From Halocatena marina (GTDB lineage Archaea; Halobacteriota; Halobacteria; Halobacteriales; Haloarculaceae), in the NCBI RefSeq assembly GCF_025913575.1, contig NZ_CP109785.1, positions 62,001 to 126,000 on the forward strand: a stretch of DNA of 64,000 nucleotides, read 5' to 3'. Positions 15,422 to 23,208 of the stretch are shown here, piece after piece (position 1 is the first letter of the stretch; each line of letters opens with the position of its first letter). The position numbers and the translations under genes are program-made. Below the pieces are notes generated by a model that saw only the letters and a list, made by a program, of their open reading frames with translations, was not told the origin of the DNA and did no database searches.

Positions 15422-17662
15422 CTATCCTCTATCGGTCCATTTGAGCAGTAGTAGCGTTGCTTCGAAGAGGACCACCATCGAGCCGGCAACGATGATCGGG
15501 GCCATTCCGGTCGGGTCGGGGTTGGTGACGAAGGCAAGGCCAAGGAAGCCACCCCAGAAGTACAGTCGGCGGTCGGTGAGCCATTCTCTGCTTGTGACAC
15601 CCATCATAACGCCGAGCATAATGAACAGCGGTATTTGGAAGATGAGCGCGAAAAAGCCCATCAGGAGGAGCATCAATCCGAAGGTGTCTGATAGTCCGAA
15701 TGCGATTTCGGCGGCTCCCTGTGAATAGCCGAGGAAATAGATGAAGATGAGTGGGAGGACGACCAGAAAGGCGAACGCGACACCGAGTCCTGCGAGTATG
15801 AGGCTCGTCGGAATTGCTGCAATGTAGTAGCGTCGCTCTCGTGGGTAAAGCCCTGGCCGCATGAACAGATACGTTTCATAGACAAACACTGGGAGCGCGA
15901 TAACGAATCCAGCGAGCGTTGCGACCTTCAAGCGCGCAAGCACGAGCGCGAGCGGACGATACACTCGTGGACGAACGACGCCTGCACTTGCTGTATCGAG
16001 AATCGAATACCAGATGAAGTTGATGAGCCGATCGGCAAACGGGAAGGCAATGGCACTCACAATAGCCATCACCACGACGACGACCAGCACCCGACGGACC
16101 ATCTCTTCGATGTGGTCGCTGAGGGGCATTTCTTGATCCTCAGTCGGCCCGCTCGGGACGAGTGCATCGTCATTACTCGTCGGTTTTGGCACGTCAGTTT
16201 CGGTCTTCTTCGGCGTGAGTGTGCCCCCGTCGGATTTTGTCGGGGTGTGTGCCTCATTCGATCTATACGATCCTCCCGCTCCCGAAGCTGAGGTCGCCGA
16301 TTTGTCGGAGTTCGAATGATCAGTTGAAGCTCCCGCGGTCGTCGGCGCTGGATCGGGTGCAGGTTCAGGCTCGGACTGAGAGCTCTCCTGTTTGTTGGTG
16401 TCCGTCTTCGAATCAGACGACGGATCTTGTTTCCATGGAACGTCGGATCCAGGTCCCCATTGAGTCTCGTTTTTCGAACTCTGCTTACTCGAAGACGGTT
16501 CGTTCGTTGTCTTCGAACTGCTCGATCCAGTGGACCGATTTCGTCGACTGGACGGTTTGTTAGAGCTACTTGATCCAGTGGATCGATTTTTGTGACTGGA
16601 CGGTTTGTTAGAGCTACTTGATCCAGTGGATCGATTTTTGTGACTGGACGGTTTGTTAGAGCTGCTCGATCCAGTGGACCGATTTTTGTGACTGGATGGT
16701 TTGTTAGAGCTGCTCGATCCAGTGGACCGATTTTTGTGACTGGATGGTTTGTTAGAGCTGCTCGATCCAGTGGACCGATTTTTGTGACTGGATGGTTTGT
16801 TAGAGCCACTTGATCCAGTGGACCGATTTCGTCGACTGGACGGTTTATTTGAGCTGCTCGATCCAGTGGACCGATTTTTGTGACTGGATGGTTTGTTAGA
16901 GCCACTTGATCCAGTGGACCGATTTCGTCGACTGGACGGTTTATTTGAGCTACTCGTTCCAGTGGATCGATTTTTGTGACTGGATGGTTTGTTAGAGCCA
17001 CTTGATCCAGTGGACCGATTTCGTCGACTGGACGGTTTATTTGAGCTACTCGTTCCAGTGGATCGGTCACGCCGACTGGACGGTTTATTTGAGCTACTTG
17101 ATCCAGTGGATCGATTTTTGTGACTGGACGGTTTATCGGAGCTGCTCGATCCAGTGGATCGGTCACGCCGACTGGATGGTTTGTTAGAGCTACTTGATCC
17201 AGTGGATCGGTCACGCCGACTGGATGGTTTGTTAGAGCTGCTCGATCCAGTGGACCGATTTCGTCGACTGGACGGTTTATCGGAGCTGCTCGATCCGGTC
17301 GATCGGTCACGACGACTAGATGGTTTGTTTGAACCAGTTGAGTCAGCAGTGCTTTCTCTGGAAGTGCCCGAATTTGGAGTATGTCCCCGTTTGCTTGAGC
17401 GGTTGCGGTCGGTCCGTCTGTTTGTCCCTTGGGTGCTTCGATTCTTCGGATCTGGATTGCCACGGGGACCGCCGCTCACACCATTTTCTTCATCCTCTTC
17501 GGAAAAGACGAAATCTTCCTCGGACTCATCGGGGAAAACGAAATCACCATCTTCGGAATCTTCTTCGTCAGATGGGGTCTGCCACGACTCATCCGAGTCC
17601 GGTGGCTGACCATACGGCCTGCGTCCGTCGTCTTCACCCATTACGGTACTCTCATATCCCAT
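15422..17662 (-). CDS. tatC: Twin-arginine translocase subunit TatC with 510-residue repeat-rich N-terminal extension
   Basis: The 746-residue protein ends in a TatC core (about residues 512-746). It starts with MPLSDHIEEMVRRV and continues with FVYETYLFMRPGLYPRERR, which includes the conserved Glu and the loop used for signal-peptide binding, and about six helices. Ahead of it lie an acidic segment (about 20-60), then 17 KPSS repeat units in a 16-residue period (about 109-383), then a Ser/Thr/Pro/acidic linker. TatC recognises RR signal peptides, which this organism uses heavily (PstS, halocyanin and the Mo enzyme here). The extension is far longer, and in its repeat part more basic, than I know for haloarchaeal TatC. 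An alternative ATG at 17641 has a TTACAA element about 29 nt upstream. Confidence 0.93.
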   Translation of the reverse strand: MGYESTVMGEDDGRRPYGQPPDSDESWQTPSDEEDSEDGDFVFPDESEEDFVFSEEDEENGVSGGPRGNPDPKNRSTQGTNRRTDRNRSSKRGHTPNSGTSRESTADSTGSNKPSSRRDRSTGSSSSDKPSSRRNRSTGSSSSNKPSSRRDRSTGSSSSNKPSSRRDRSTGSSSSDKPSSHKNRSTGSSSSNKPSSRRDRSTGTSSSNKPSSRRNRSTGSSGSNKPSSHKNRSTGTSSSNKPSSRRNRSTGSSGSNKPSSHKNRSTGSSSSNKPSSRRNRSTGSSGSNKPSSHKNRSTGSSSSNKPSSHKNRSTGSSSSNKPSSHKNRSTGSSSSNKPSSHKNRSTGSSSSNKPSSHKNRSTGSSSSNKPSSRRNRSTGSSSSKTTNEPSSSKQSSKNETQWGPGSDVPWKQDPSSDSKTDTNKQESSQSEPEPAPDPAPTTAGASTDHSNSDKSATSASGAGGSYRSNEAHTPTKSDGGTLTPKKTETDVPKPTSNDDALVPSGPTEDQEMPLSDHIEEMVRRVLVVVVVMAIVSAIAFPFADRLINFIWYSILDTASAGVVRPRVYRPLALVLARLKVATLAGFVIALPVFVYETYLFMRPGLYPRERRYYIAAIPTSLILAGLGVAFAFLVVLPLIFIYFLGYSQGAAEIAFGLSDTFGLMLLLMGFFALIFQIPLFIMLGVMMGVTSREWLTDRRLYFWGGFLGLAFVTNPDPTGMAPIIVAGSMVVLFEATLLLLKWTDRG
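16514..17338 (-). repeat. 48-bp tandem repeat array within tatC
   Basis: The array has 17 KPSS-containing units; after a shortened first copy the period is exactly 48 bp. The coded unit is RSTGSSSSNKPSS followed by RRN, RRD or HKN. Two DNA subtypes alternate: cgtcgactgg (RRN) and tttgtgactgg (HKN), with a run of five HKN units toward the 3' end of the gene. There are no unique spacers, so it is a coding minisatellite and not a CRISPR array. Confidence 0.95.
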
Positions 17663-18086
17663 CGATTGTAAGCCTTCTCACCCGATACCACAACGACAAT
17701 TCACTTTTCTTTGGTTGATGGTCTTCCTCTGCTTATTCACATTACAATTATTGAATATCGATGGATAACAGCGCTTGCTGGCTGTATTCCGGCCAATTTG
17801 ATCCATCTGTTAGGTGGCATAACGATTGATAGATACTGTGTTGCGGATGGATTAGTCAGATTTCAATTTGTTTATAGATAGATATAAACAAACTCACGGA
17901 CGGTGAAACCTTGCGATCTATCCGAATTAGCAACTCATATGGTCAGTTAATAATATCAGAAATAGTTGGCACCCATGTTAGTTTAACGAAATGTTCAGCA
18001 AGTGTTTACCGCTCACGATGTATCGTCGTAGACTGCTATAGAGAACGTCGGTACGAGTGAATCCATATCGGAATCGTCCATAGATA
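17663..18086. other. AT-rich gap between the ferritin-like gene and tatC
   Basis: No gene is supported in these 424 bases. The region is clearly more AT-rich than the flanks. It should hold the tatC promoter and the terminator of the ferritin-like gene, and it contains a perfect 10-bp inverted repeat listed separately. Confidence 0.6.
17867..17892. promoter_or_regulatory. Perfect inverted repeat TTTGTTTATA-6nt-TATAAACAAA
   Basis: The arms at 17867-17876 and 17883-17892 are perfect reverse complements around the 6-nt loop GATAGA. The site lies about 195 nt after the stop of the ferritin-like gene and about 205 nt before the tatC start. It could be an operator (a palindrome embedding TATA on both strands) or a weak hairpin; no poly-T tract follows directly. 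Confidence 0.5.
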
Positions 18087-18749
18087 TCAACAGAGTGGTC
18101 TTGGATCCAGACCCATCTCATCAAGCGTCTGGGCGTACTCCTCGTAGGCTGTTTCGATGATACTGATGGCTGCGGCCTCGGCTTGGTGTTTTTCCGTATC
18201 TGTTTCACAAACGGTTTCGAGTAGCATTGCACCGTCCATCACGGCTGCATCAGTCTCTGCACGAATGGTACGGAACAGATCCGCCGTCGATTCGTCTGCC
18301 TCGTTGATGAAGAAGTTGATTGTCTGGAGGAGCGTACGCGAACTCACTAATGGCCGTCCCACCATGCCCGCCGCGACGCGCTCTTGTGTCGTTTCGAGCG
18401 CGCGAAGCTCCCGATGTACAGCGTCGGCTTCTGGATCTGGGTGGTTGTTCAAATACTCCGACTCCTCGCTATCAATGTTTTTGAGTCGAGTGATGATCCG
18501 TTCTGCGTGATCATCTTCCTGTGATGCGGTCCGCTCGAACGCCGCACGCGCGTTCTCGTCTGATTCATCGACAACCCACGCTTCGAACGTCGCTTTTGCA
18601 CGCTGTTCGACCAGTATTGCTTCTTTAAGCACGCGAGTGGTTTCGAGTTCGGCATCCGTCGTGGCGATGAGTGCTTTCTCGCTCCCGAGGCGCTCGAGTT
18701 CCGTTGCACACGCCGAATTTACCTGCTCTACGAACGCATCGGCATCCAT
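18087..18749 (-). CDS. Ferritin-like / rubrerythrin-like protein
   Basis: The 220-residue, highly helical protein has AILVEQRAKATFEAW (about residues 44-58) and a SQEDDHAERI segment (about 75-84) with an ExxH motif, as in ferritin-like diiron proteins. The second half (RELRALETTQERVAAG onwards) lacks a clear second ExxH, so a complete diiron site is not evident. I recall similar haloarchaeal proteins labelled rubrerythrin-like. A role in oxidative stress is inference. It is divergent from the rhodanese/MBL gene, with starts about 70 nt apart. Confidence 0.6.
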   Translation of the reverse strand: MDADAFVEQVNSACATELERLGSEKALIATTDAELETTRVLKEAILVEQRAKATFEAWVVDESDENARAAFERTASQEDDHAERIITRLKNIDSEESEYLNNHPDPEADAVHRELRALETTQERVAAGMVGRPLVSSRTLLQTINFFINEADESTADLFRTIRAETDAAVMDGAMLLETVCETDTEKHQAEAAAISIIETAYEEYAQTLDEMGLDPRPLC

Positions 18750-18819
18750 ACTCCATCAAATACCTCTGAAAAGAAATACGCCACGGTGGTTATAGGAGTC
18801 GCATTGCGTACTCTGTAAC

Positions 18820-20001
18820 ATGGATCAAGAAAAACCTGACTCGGACTCTGACGCTGCTTCTTCGTCTGATTCGGGGTCTCTTGTTGGATCGATCACCGCC
18901 GAGGAACTTCGGCAATGGCTCGATACTGATGAGCCAACGTTGCTCGATATTCGCAATCGTGATGAGGTCGAAGCGTGGCGAATCGAGGGCGCGGATCGAA
19001 CCGAAATCCCCTATATGCGGTTTCTCAGTGCCTCAGTGACTAATTCTGTCGAGGAGCTTGCTGCTGACATCGATCAGCCAGTCGTAGTCGTCTGTCCACG
19101 TGGAGAAGAAAGTGCATCTGTCGTCGAGATGCTGCATCAAGTAGGGATTGAAGCCGTGAACCTCACTGGTGGAATGCACAGTTGGGCACAACTCTACGAG
19201 GGATTCACACTCGACACAGAGCCAGTCCTGATCCAGTACGACCGGCCGTCAAGTGGCTGTCTATCGTATCTCCTCGTGAGCGACGGTGAAGCAGCCGTTA
19301 TCGACCCACTACGAGCGTTCGTCGATCGGTATCGAGCCGACGCTGCTGAACATGGTGGAACTCTCGTCTCTGCTATTGATACACACCTCCACGCTGACCA
19401 CATCAGCGGGCTCTCCCTGCTGGCCGAACAGAGCGAAAGCGTCGAACCGATCGTCTCCACGAAAACAGCGATGCGGGGCGTCGAGCGTGTATCGACAGTT
19501 GATGCTGGAGAACCCATCACCGTCGGAACAACGTCTATCGAACCAATCGCCGCACCGGGTCACACGAGCGGGATGACCGCGTTGTACGTGGCAGATCTTG
19601 ATCTGCTTTTAACTGGTGATGGGCTTTTCATCGAACACGTCCCACGTCCCGATCTCGAAGCCGATGCTGCTGACGTTCGGGACGCTGCACGCACACTCTA
19701 CCGGACGCTCACCGATCGGTTCGCGCGATTCGACGACGAAACACGCATTGTGCCGGGCCACTACGATCCTTCGAACACAGAACGACCACACATCGCCCGT
19801 CTCGGTGACGTCCGTGACCTCTCTGTCTTTGATATGACCGAAGCAGCGTTCGTTGACAGCGTTCTCAATGACATGCCGCCCCGGCCGAACAACTACGAAC
19901 GGATCATTGACATCAACTGCGGGACAGAAGTAGCCGAGGATGAAGCCTTCGAACTCGAACTCGGGCCAAACAACTGCGCCGCTGGATCGACGAGTAACTG
20001 A
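18820..20001 (+). CDS. Rhodanese-metallo-beta-lactamase fusion (persulfide dioxygenase-like)
   Basis: The 393-residue protein has a rhodanese domain (about residues 24-128) with active-site loop VVVCPRGEES (Cys near 92), then an MBL-fold domain. The MBL domain carries the metal motif THLHADHISG (near 189-198), APGHTSG, LLTGDGLFIE and VPGHYD. The order is reversed relative to bacterial persulfide dioxygenase-rhodanese fusions such as CstB, where MBL is first. The likely job is oxidation or transfer of sulfane sulfur (inference). The N-terminus is Ser/Asp-rich and disordered. Its stop shares one base with the start of the next gene, so the two are coupled. Confidence 0.87.
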   Translation: MDQEKPDSDSDAASSSDSGSLVGSITAEELRQWLDTDEPTLLDIRNRDEVEAWRIEGADRTEIPYMRFLSASVTNSVEELAADIDQPVVVVCPRGEESASVVEMLHQVGIEAVNLTGGMHSWAQLYEGFTLDTEPVLIQYDRPSSGCLSYLLVSDGEAAVIDPLRAFVDRYRADAAEHGGTLVSAIDTHLHADHISGLSLLAEQSESVEPIVSTKTAMRGVERVSTVDAGEPITVGTTSIEPIAAPGHTSGMTALYVADLDLLLTGDGLFIEHVPRPDLEADAADVRDAARTLYRTLTDRFARFDDETRIVPGHYDPSNTERPHIARLGDVRDLSVFDMTEAAFVDSVLNDMPPRPNNYERIIDINCGTEVAEDEAFELELGPNNCAAGSTSN

Positions 20002-20432
20002 TGAGCGACATCGAGTGGATGCGAACGCGAATTTCTGCGTATCTTCTGAACGACCATCCCAGACTCATTCAGACAGTATTGACGTGTGCAGACGCGACTG
20101 CTGCATCTCGTCCCGACGGATTCTCAGTTGCTGATGGTCCTGCAGACCTACTTTGTGAACAGCTTGAGCGATCAAATGTCATCAAACAACTCCCCAGCGT
20201 TCTCGCGGGCGCAGTCAACCAGCTGAATAGCTCCCTCACGACCGAGCCGGTCGCAGCACCACCGTACGTCGTAGTAACGAACGTCGGTCCCGTTATGCGT
20301 GCGACAGTCGACAATCGGCGGCTCGTCATTACTATCGAGGCTTTTCACATCGAACGAAACTCCCATCGATACGTTCGTACGACGAATGTTCCAGAAGAAG
20401 CCCTCACCATCGAACTCCCCGAACAGCCGTGA
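20001..20432 (+). CDS. Unknown protein coupled to the rhodanese-MBL gene
   Basis: The 143-residue protein is not recognised. It has a helical N-terminal half (RTRISAYLLNDHPRLIQTVL) and a beta-rich C-terminal half (PYVVVTNVGPVMRATVDNRR, then LVITIEAFHIERN). There is no signal peptide or membrane helix, and only two cysteines. The start codon overlaps the previous stop by one base (TGATG), a strong sign of translational coupling, so a role with the sulfur-handling enzyme upstream is possible but unproven. Confidence 0.75.
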   Translation: MSDIEWMRTRISAYLLNDHPRLIQTVLTCADATAASRPDGFSVADGPADLLCEQLERSNVIKQLPSVLAGAVNQLNSSLTTEPVAAPPYVVVTNVGPVMRATVDNRRLVITIEAFHIERNSHRYVRTTNVPEEALTIELPEQP

Positions 20433-20862
20433 ACCTCGTGAGTGGTTTTTCCGTGATTCTGGACCAATCTAGTCCCAGAAACCGACACGACTCGTTAGTT
20501 TCATTGCCCTACATGAGCTACGGCGAAGGGAGATAATCGATGGATGTCTTCGATGCTACAGTTACTGCTGGGATATCTTGGGATGGGGGGAAATCGGGAG
20601 CGAGAATGGAAACAGCACTGATTCAAGCGATCCTTCGCCGGGTCGGTGGGCGACAGTTCAGACGTGCGATGTCTGTTCCTCTCGATGTTTGTCTCGATTC
20701 TCCAGACCAGATCTCGGGGAACGTGGACGCTCGTATCCATAACACCCGATTCTGTCTCCACAGTACGTCCGATGCGTCTTCGATCTCTGACCTGAGATCA
20801 GATGGATCTAGAAGTGTTGAACCGCCGTCGAACGATGCGACCATTCGACGCAGAGGCTGTCT
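20433..20862. other. Gap without supported gene
   Basis: These 430 bases lie between the unknown coupled gene and the CNNM-type gene. Open frames on both strands (for example 20540-20866 plus, 20501-20761 minus) show no domain-like composition, and I could not identify a promoter clearly. Confidence 0.55.
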
Positions 20863-22197
20863 GTGAGCGCTCCGATCATCTCCGTTGTCAGTCTTCTCGT
20901 TGCGCTCTTTCTCGTGTTCCTCAACGGGTTGTTCGTGGCAGCGGAGTTCGCATTCGTGCGCGTTCGCCCAAACCAGATACGAGCACGTGTCGAGGAGGGT
21001 AAACCCTCCGCGACGGTGGTCAAGGAAGCTGTCGATAACCTCGATGACTACCTCGCAGTCTGTCAGCTCGGAATCACTATTTCCTCACTTGGACTTGGGT
21101 GGATCGGCGGGCCGGCCGTGGCAGCACTCATCAGCCCAGTGTTGGAACCGACGTTAGCTTCGGAAAGCGTCCATATCGTTGCTGTTGCGATCGGCTTTTC
21201 GCTTATCACGTTCTTGCACGTGACTTTCGGCGAACTCGCTCCGAAGACGTTCTCCATTCAGGACGCCGAAACGATTTCGTTCCTCGTCGCGCCACCGATG
21301 AAGTTCTTCTACTATCTCTTCATGCCGGGTGTGATTTTCTTCAACGGCACTGCCAACGCCTTCACGCGAATGCTTGGTTATCCACCAGCGTCCGAGACGG
21401 AAGAAACACACACCGAGGAGGATATTCGGGCGCTCATCGCGCGGTCGCGCGAGCAGGGAATGGTCGAAGCAGACGAAGAGGAGATGATCGAGGGCGTCTT
21501 CGAACTAAACGATACCTCTGCCCGGGAAATCATGACTCCTCGACCGGACGTAGAGACCTTCTCCGCAGATATGCCGTTGGAGACGCTCCTCGCGGAGACT
21601 GCTGAGCAGAATCACACGTGCTATCCGGTTCTGAACCGGGACGACGGCGAGCAAGTTCTCGGCTCTGTTCACGTTGAAGATATGCTGCGGGCCGCTGTTG
21701 CAGACGAAGGAGCGCCGATTACAGCCCGTGATCTCCTTCGCGATGTTCTCACAGTCCCAGAGAACCGACATATCGACGATCTCTTGGCTGATCTTCAAGA
21801 ACGAGAGGTTCAGATGGCTATGGTGTTCGATGAGTGGGGATCATTCGAGGGAATCGTGACTGTCGAAGACATTCTCGAGAAGATCGTCGGCGAAATCAGA
21901 GACGAATTTGACACCGAAGAGGAGGAGCCATCGATCGATAGCCGCGATACCGGTGGTTACACCATCGATGGGCGCGTCCCGATCCAACGCCTCAACACAA
22001 CTCTCGATGCTGACTTCGAGAGCAAGAGTTTCGAAACGACAGGAGGATTGGTCCTCGATCAGTTAGGACGCGCACCCGAACCCGATGACAGGGTTGAACT
22101 AGACGGCTACGTTTTGCACGTCGATAAGGTGGATGGCACCCGCATCTCGACCGTGATCGCAGAAGAAACCAAAATCAACGAACAGAACGAACAATAG
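20863..22197 (+). CDS. CNNM/CorC-type membrane protein (DUF21-CBS pair-CorC_HlyC)
   Basis: The 444-residue protein has a DUF21 membrane domain with about four helices (residues 1-170; NGLFVAAEFAFVRVR and CQLGITISSLGLGWIGGPA are family hallmarks). Two CBS domains follow (about 195-330; REIMTPRPDVETF, VFDEWGSFEGIVTVEDILE) and then a C-terminal CorC_HlyC domain (about 345-430). Relatives export Mg2+/Co2+ or sodium; the old label hemolysin is misleading. The start is GTG at 20863, because no in-frame ATG precedes the first helix. Confidence 0.92.
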   Translation: MSAPIISVVSLLVALFLVFLNGLFVAAEFAFVRVRPNQIRARVEEGKPSATVVKEAVDNLDDYLAVCQLGITISSLGLGWIGGPAVAALISPVLEPTLASESVHIVAVAIGFSLITFLHVTFGELAPKTFSIQDAETISFLVAPPMKFFYYLFMPGVIFFNGTANAFTRMLGYPPASETEETHTEEDIRALIARSREQGMVEADEEEMIEGVFELNDTSAREIMTPRPDVETFSADMPLETLLAETAEQNHTCYPVLNRDDGEQVLGSVHVEDMLRAAVADEGAPITARDLLRDVLTVPENRHIDDLLADLQEREVQMAMVFDEWGSFEGIVTVEDILEKIVGEIRDEFDTEEEEPSIDSRDTGGYTIDGRVPIQRLNTTLDADFESKSFETTGGLVLDQLGRAPEPDDRVELDGYVLHVDKVDGTRISTVIAEETKINEQNEQ

Positions 22198-22334
22198 ACG
22201 GAGCCCTCCGAGTAGTTTCTGGATTCCGACAGTCCGATTTTCTCGGTAAGTTCACACCGCGCTTTTCATTCTATTATGCAGGGTTCCATTTTCCTTATGG
22301 CAATTCAGACCGTTCACATATCTGTGACTCTTGT

Positions 22335-23096
22335 ATGAGATTAGATGATAAGACAGTCTTCATCACTGGAGCAGGCGGTGGAATCGGTAGCGAGACCGCA
22401 CGAAAATGTGCTGAGATGGGTGCACGCGTCATCGTGACGGACATAGATAGCGCTGCAGCTGAGCGGACTGTAGAATCACTCGACGAAGCAGAGAACGACG
22501 CCGTTTATCACACGCTCGATGTAACTAATGTCGATCAGTTCCACGATCTTGTGACAGCGACAGCCAACGAGTACGGTCTCGATGTGCTTGTGAACAACGC
22601 TGGCATCGGTCATCCCTCGGCGAAGATCGAAGAGATTGACGAAGACGTTCGTGATCTGGTGGTCTCCGTCAACATCAACGGCGTCTGGAACGGATGCCAC
22701 GCGGCTTTACCGATAATGAAATCGCAAGGCTACGGTTCGATTGTCAACGTCGCATCACTTGCAGGCGTGATCGGACTCCCATCACAGGCGGTCTATTCGC
22801 TTACGAAGGGTGCAGTGATCAATTTCACGCGCGCTGTGGCTGCCGAAAGTGGTCCAAGCGGTGTGCGTATCAACGCAGTTTGTCCAGGCTTCATCGACGC
22901 TGGAATTGGCAAACAGTTTTTCGAAACACACGATGACCCAGCTGCGGCACGCAAGCGCATGGAAGCGCAGTATCCATTGAAACGGCTTGGGAACCCTGAT
23001 GAGGTCGCAGCAGCGATCTGCTTTTTAGCGAGCGACGAAGCATCGTACATCACCGGCCACGATCTCATCATCGACGGTGGCTATTCGATTTCGTAG
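22335..23096 (+). CDS. Short-chain dehydrogenase/reductase (FabG-like)
   Basis: The 253-residue classical SDR has TGAGGGIG (residues 11-18) for NAD(P), NNAG (about 89-92), catalytic Ser (NVASLAG) and the YSLTK pair (about 155-159). The tail (EASYITGHDLIIDGGYSIS) is typical of FabG/BDH-type enzymes. An acidic residue after beta-2 (VTDIDS) favours NAD over NADP. The substrate is unknown. It stands alone between the CNNM gene and the convergent mutL. Confidence 0.88.
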   Translation: MRLDDKTVFITGAGGGIGSETARKCAEMGARVIVTDIDSAAAERTVESLDEAENDAVYHTLDVTNVDQFHDLVTATANEYGLDVLVNNAGIGHPSAKIEEIDEDVRDLVVSVNINGVWNGCHAALPIMKSQGYGSIVNVASLAGVIGLPSQAVYSLTKGAVINFTRAVAAESGPSGVRINAVCPGFIDAGIGKQFFETHDDPAAARKRMEAQYPLKRLGNPDEVAAAICFLASDEASYITGHDLIIDGGYSIS

Positions 23097-23172
23097 CTGT
23101 GGCCACGTGCGTCCTATCAGACGAGCAGCGATAGCCCAGCAACAACGCGAAACTCGATAGAGGAGACGTACT

Positions 23173-23208
23173 CAGATTCAGATTCAGATTCAGATGCGGG
23201 TGCGGGTA
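23173..23208. repeat. Hexanucleotide tract next to the mutL stop
   Basis: Six hexamers in a row: three CAGATT, one CAGATG, then CGGGTG and CGGGTA, ending at the base before the mutL stop codon. It is simple sequence, outside the coding frame of mutL. Confidence 0.7.

Noticed and set aside
16514..17338. Regular 48-bp repeats as a CRISPR array
   Set aside because: Units are contiguous with no unique spacers, keep the reading frame of tatC, and differ mainly by codon-level changes. No cas genes are present.
16069..17463. Long second open frame (464 codons) on the same strand across the tatC repeats
   Set aside because: It is the frame-shifted shadow of the repeat (period divisible by three keeps it open) and has no domain beyond repeat noise; the TatC frame is the coding one.
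20540..20866. 108-codon frame before the CNNM-type gene
   Set aside because: No domain-like pattern, no promoter or RBS, and it runs into the start of the real gene in another frame.
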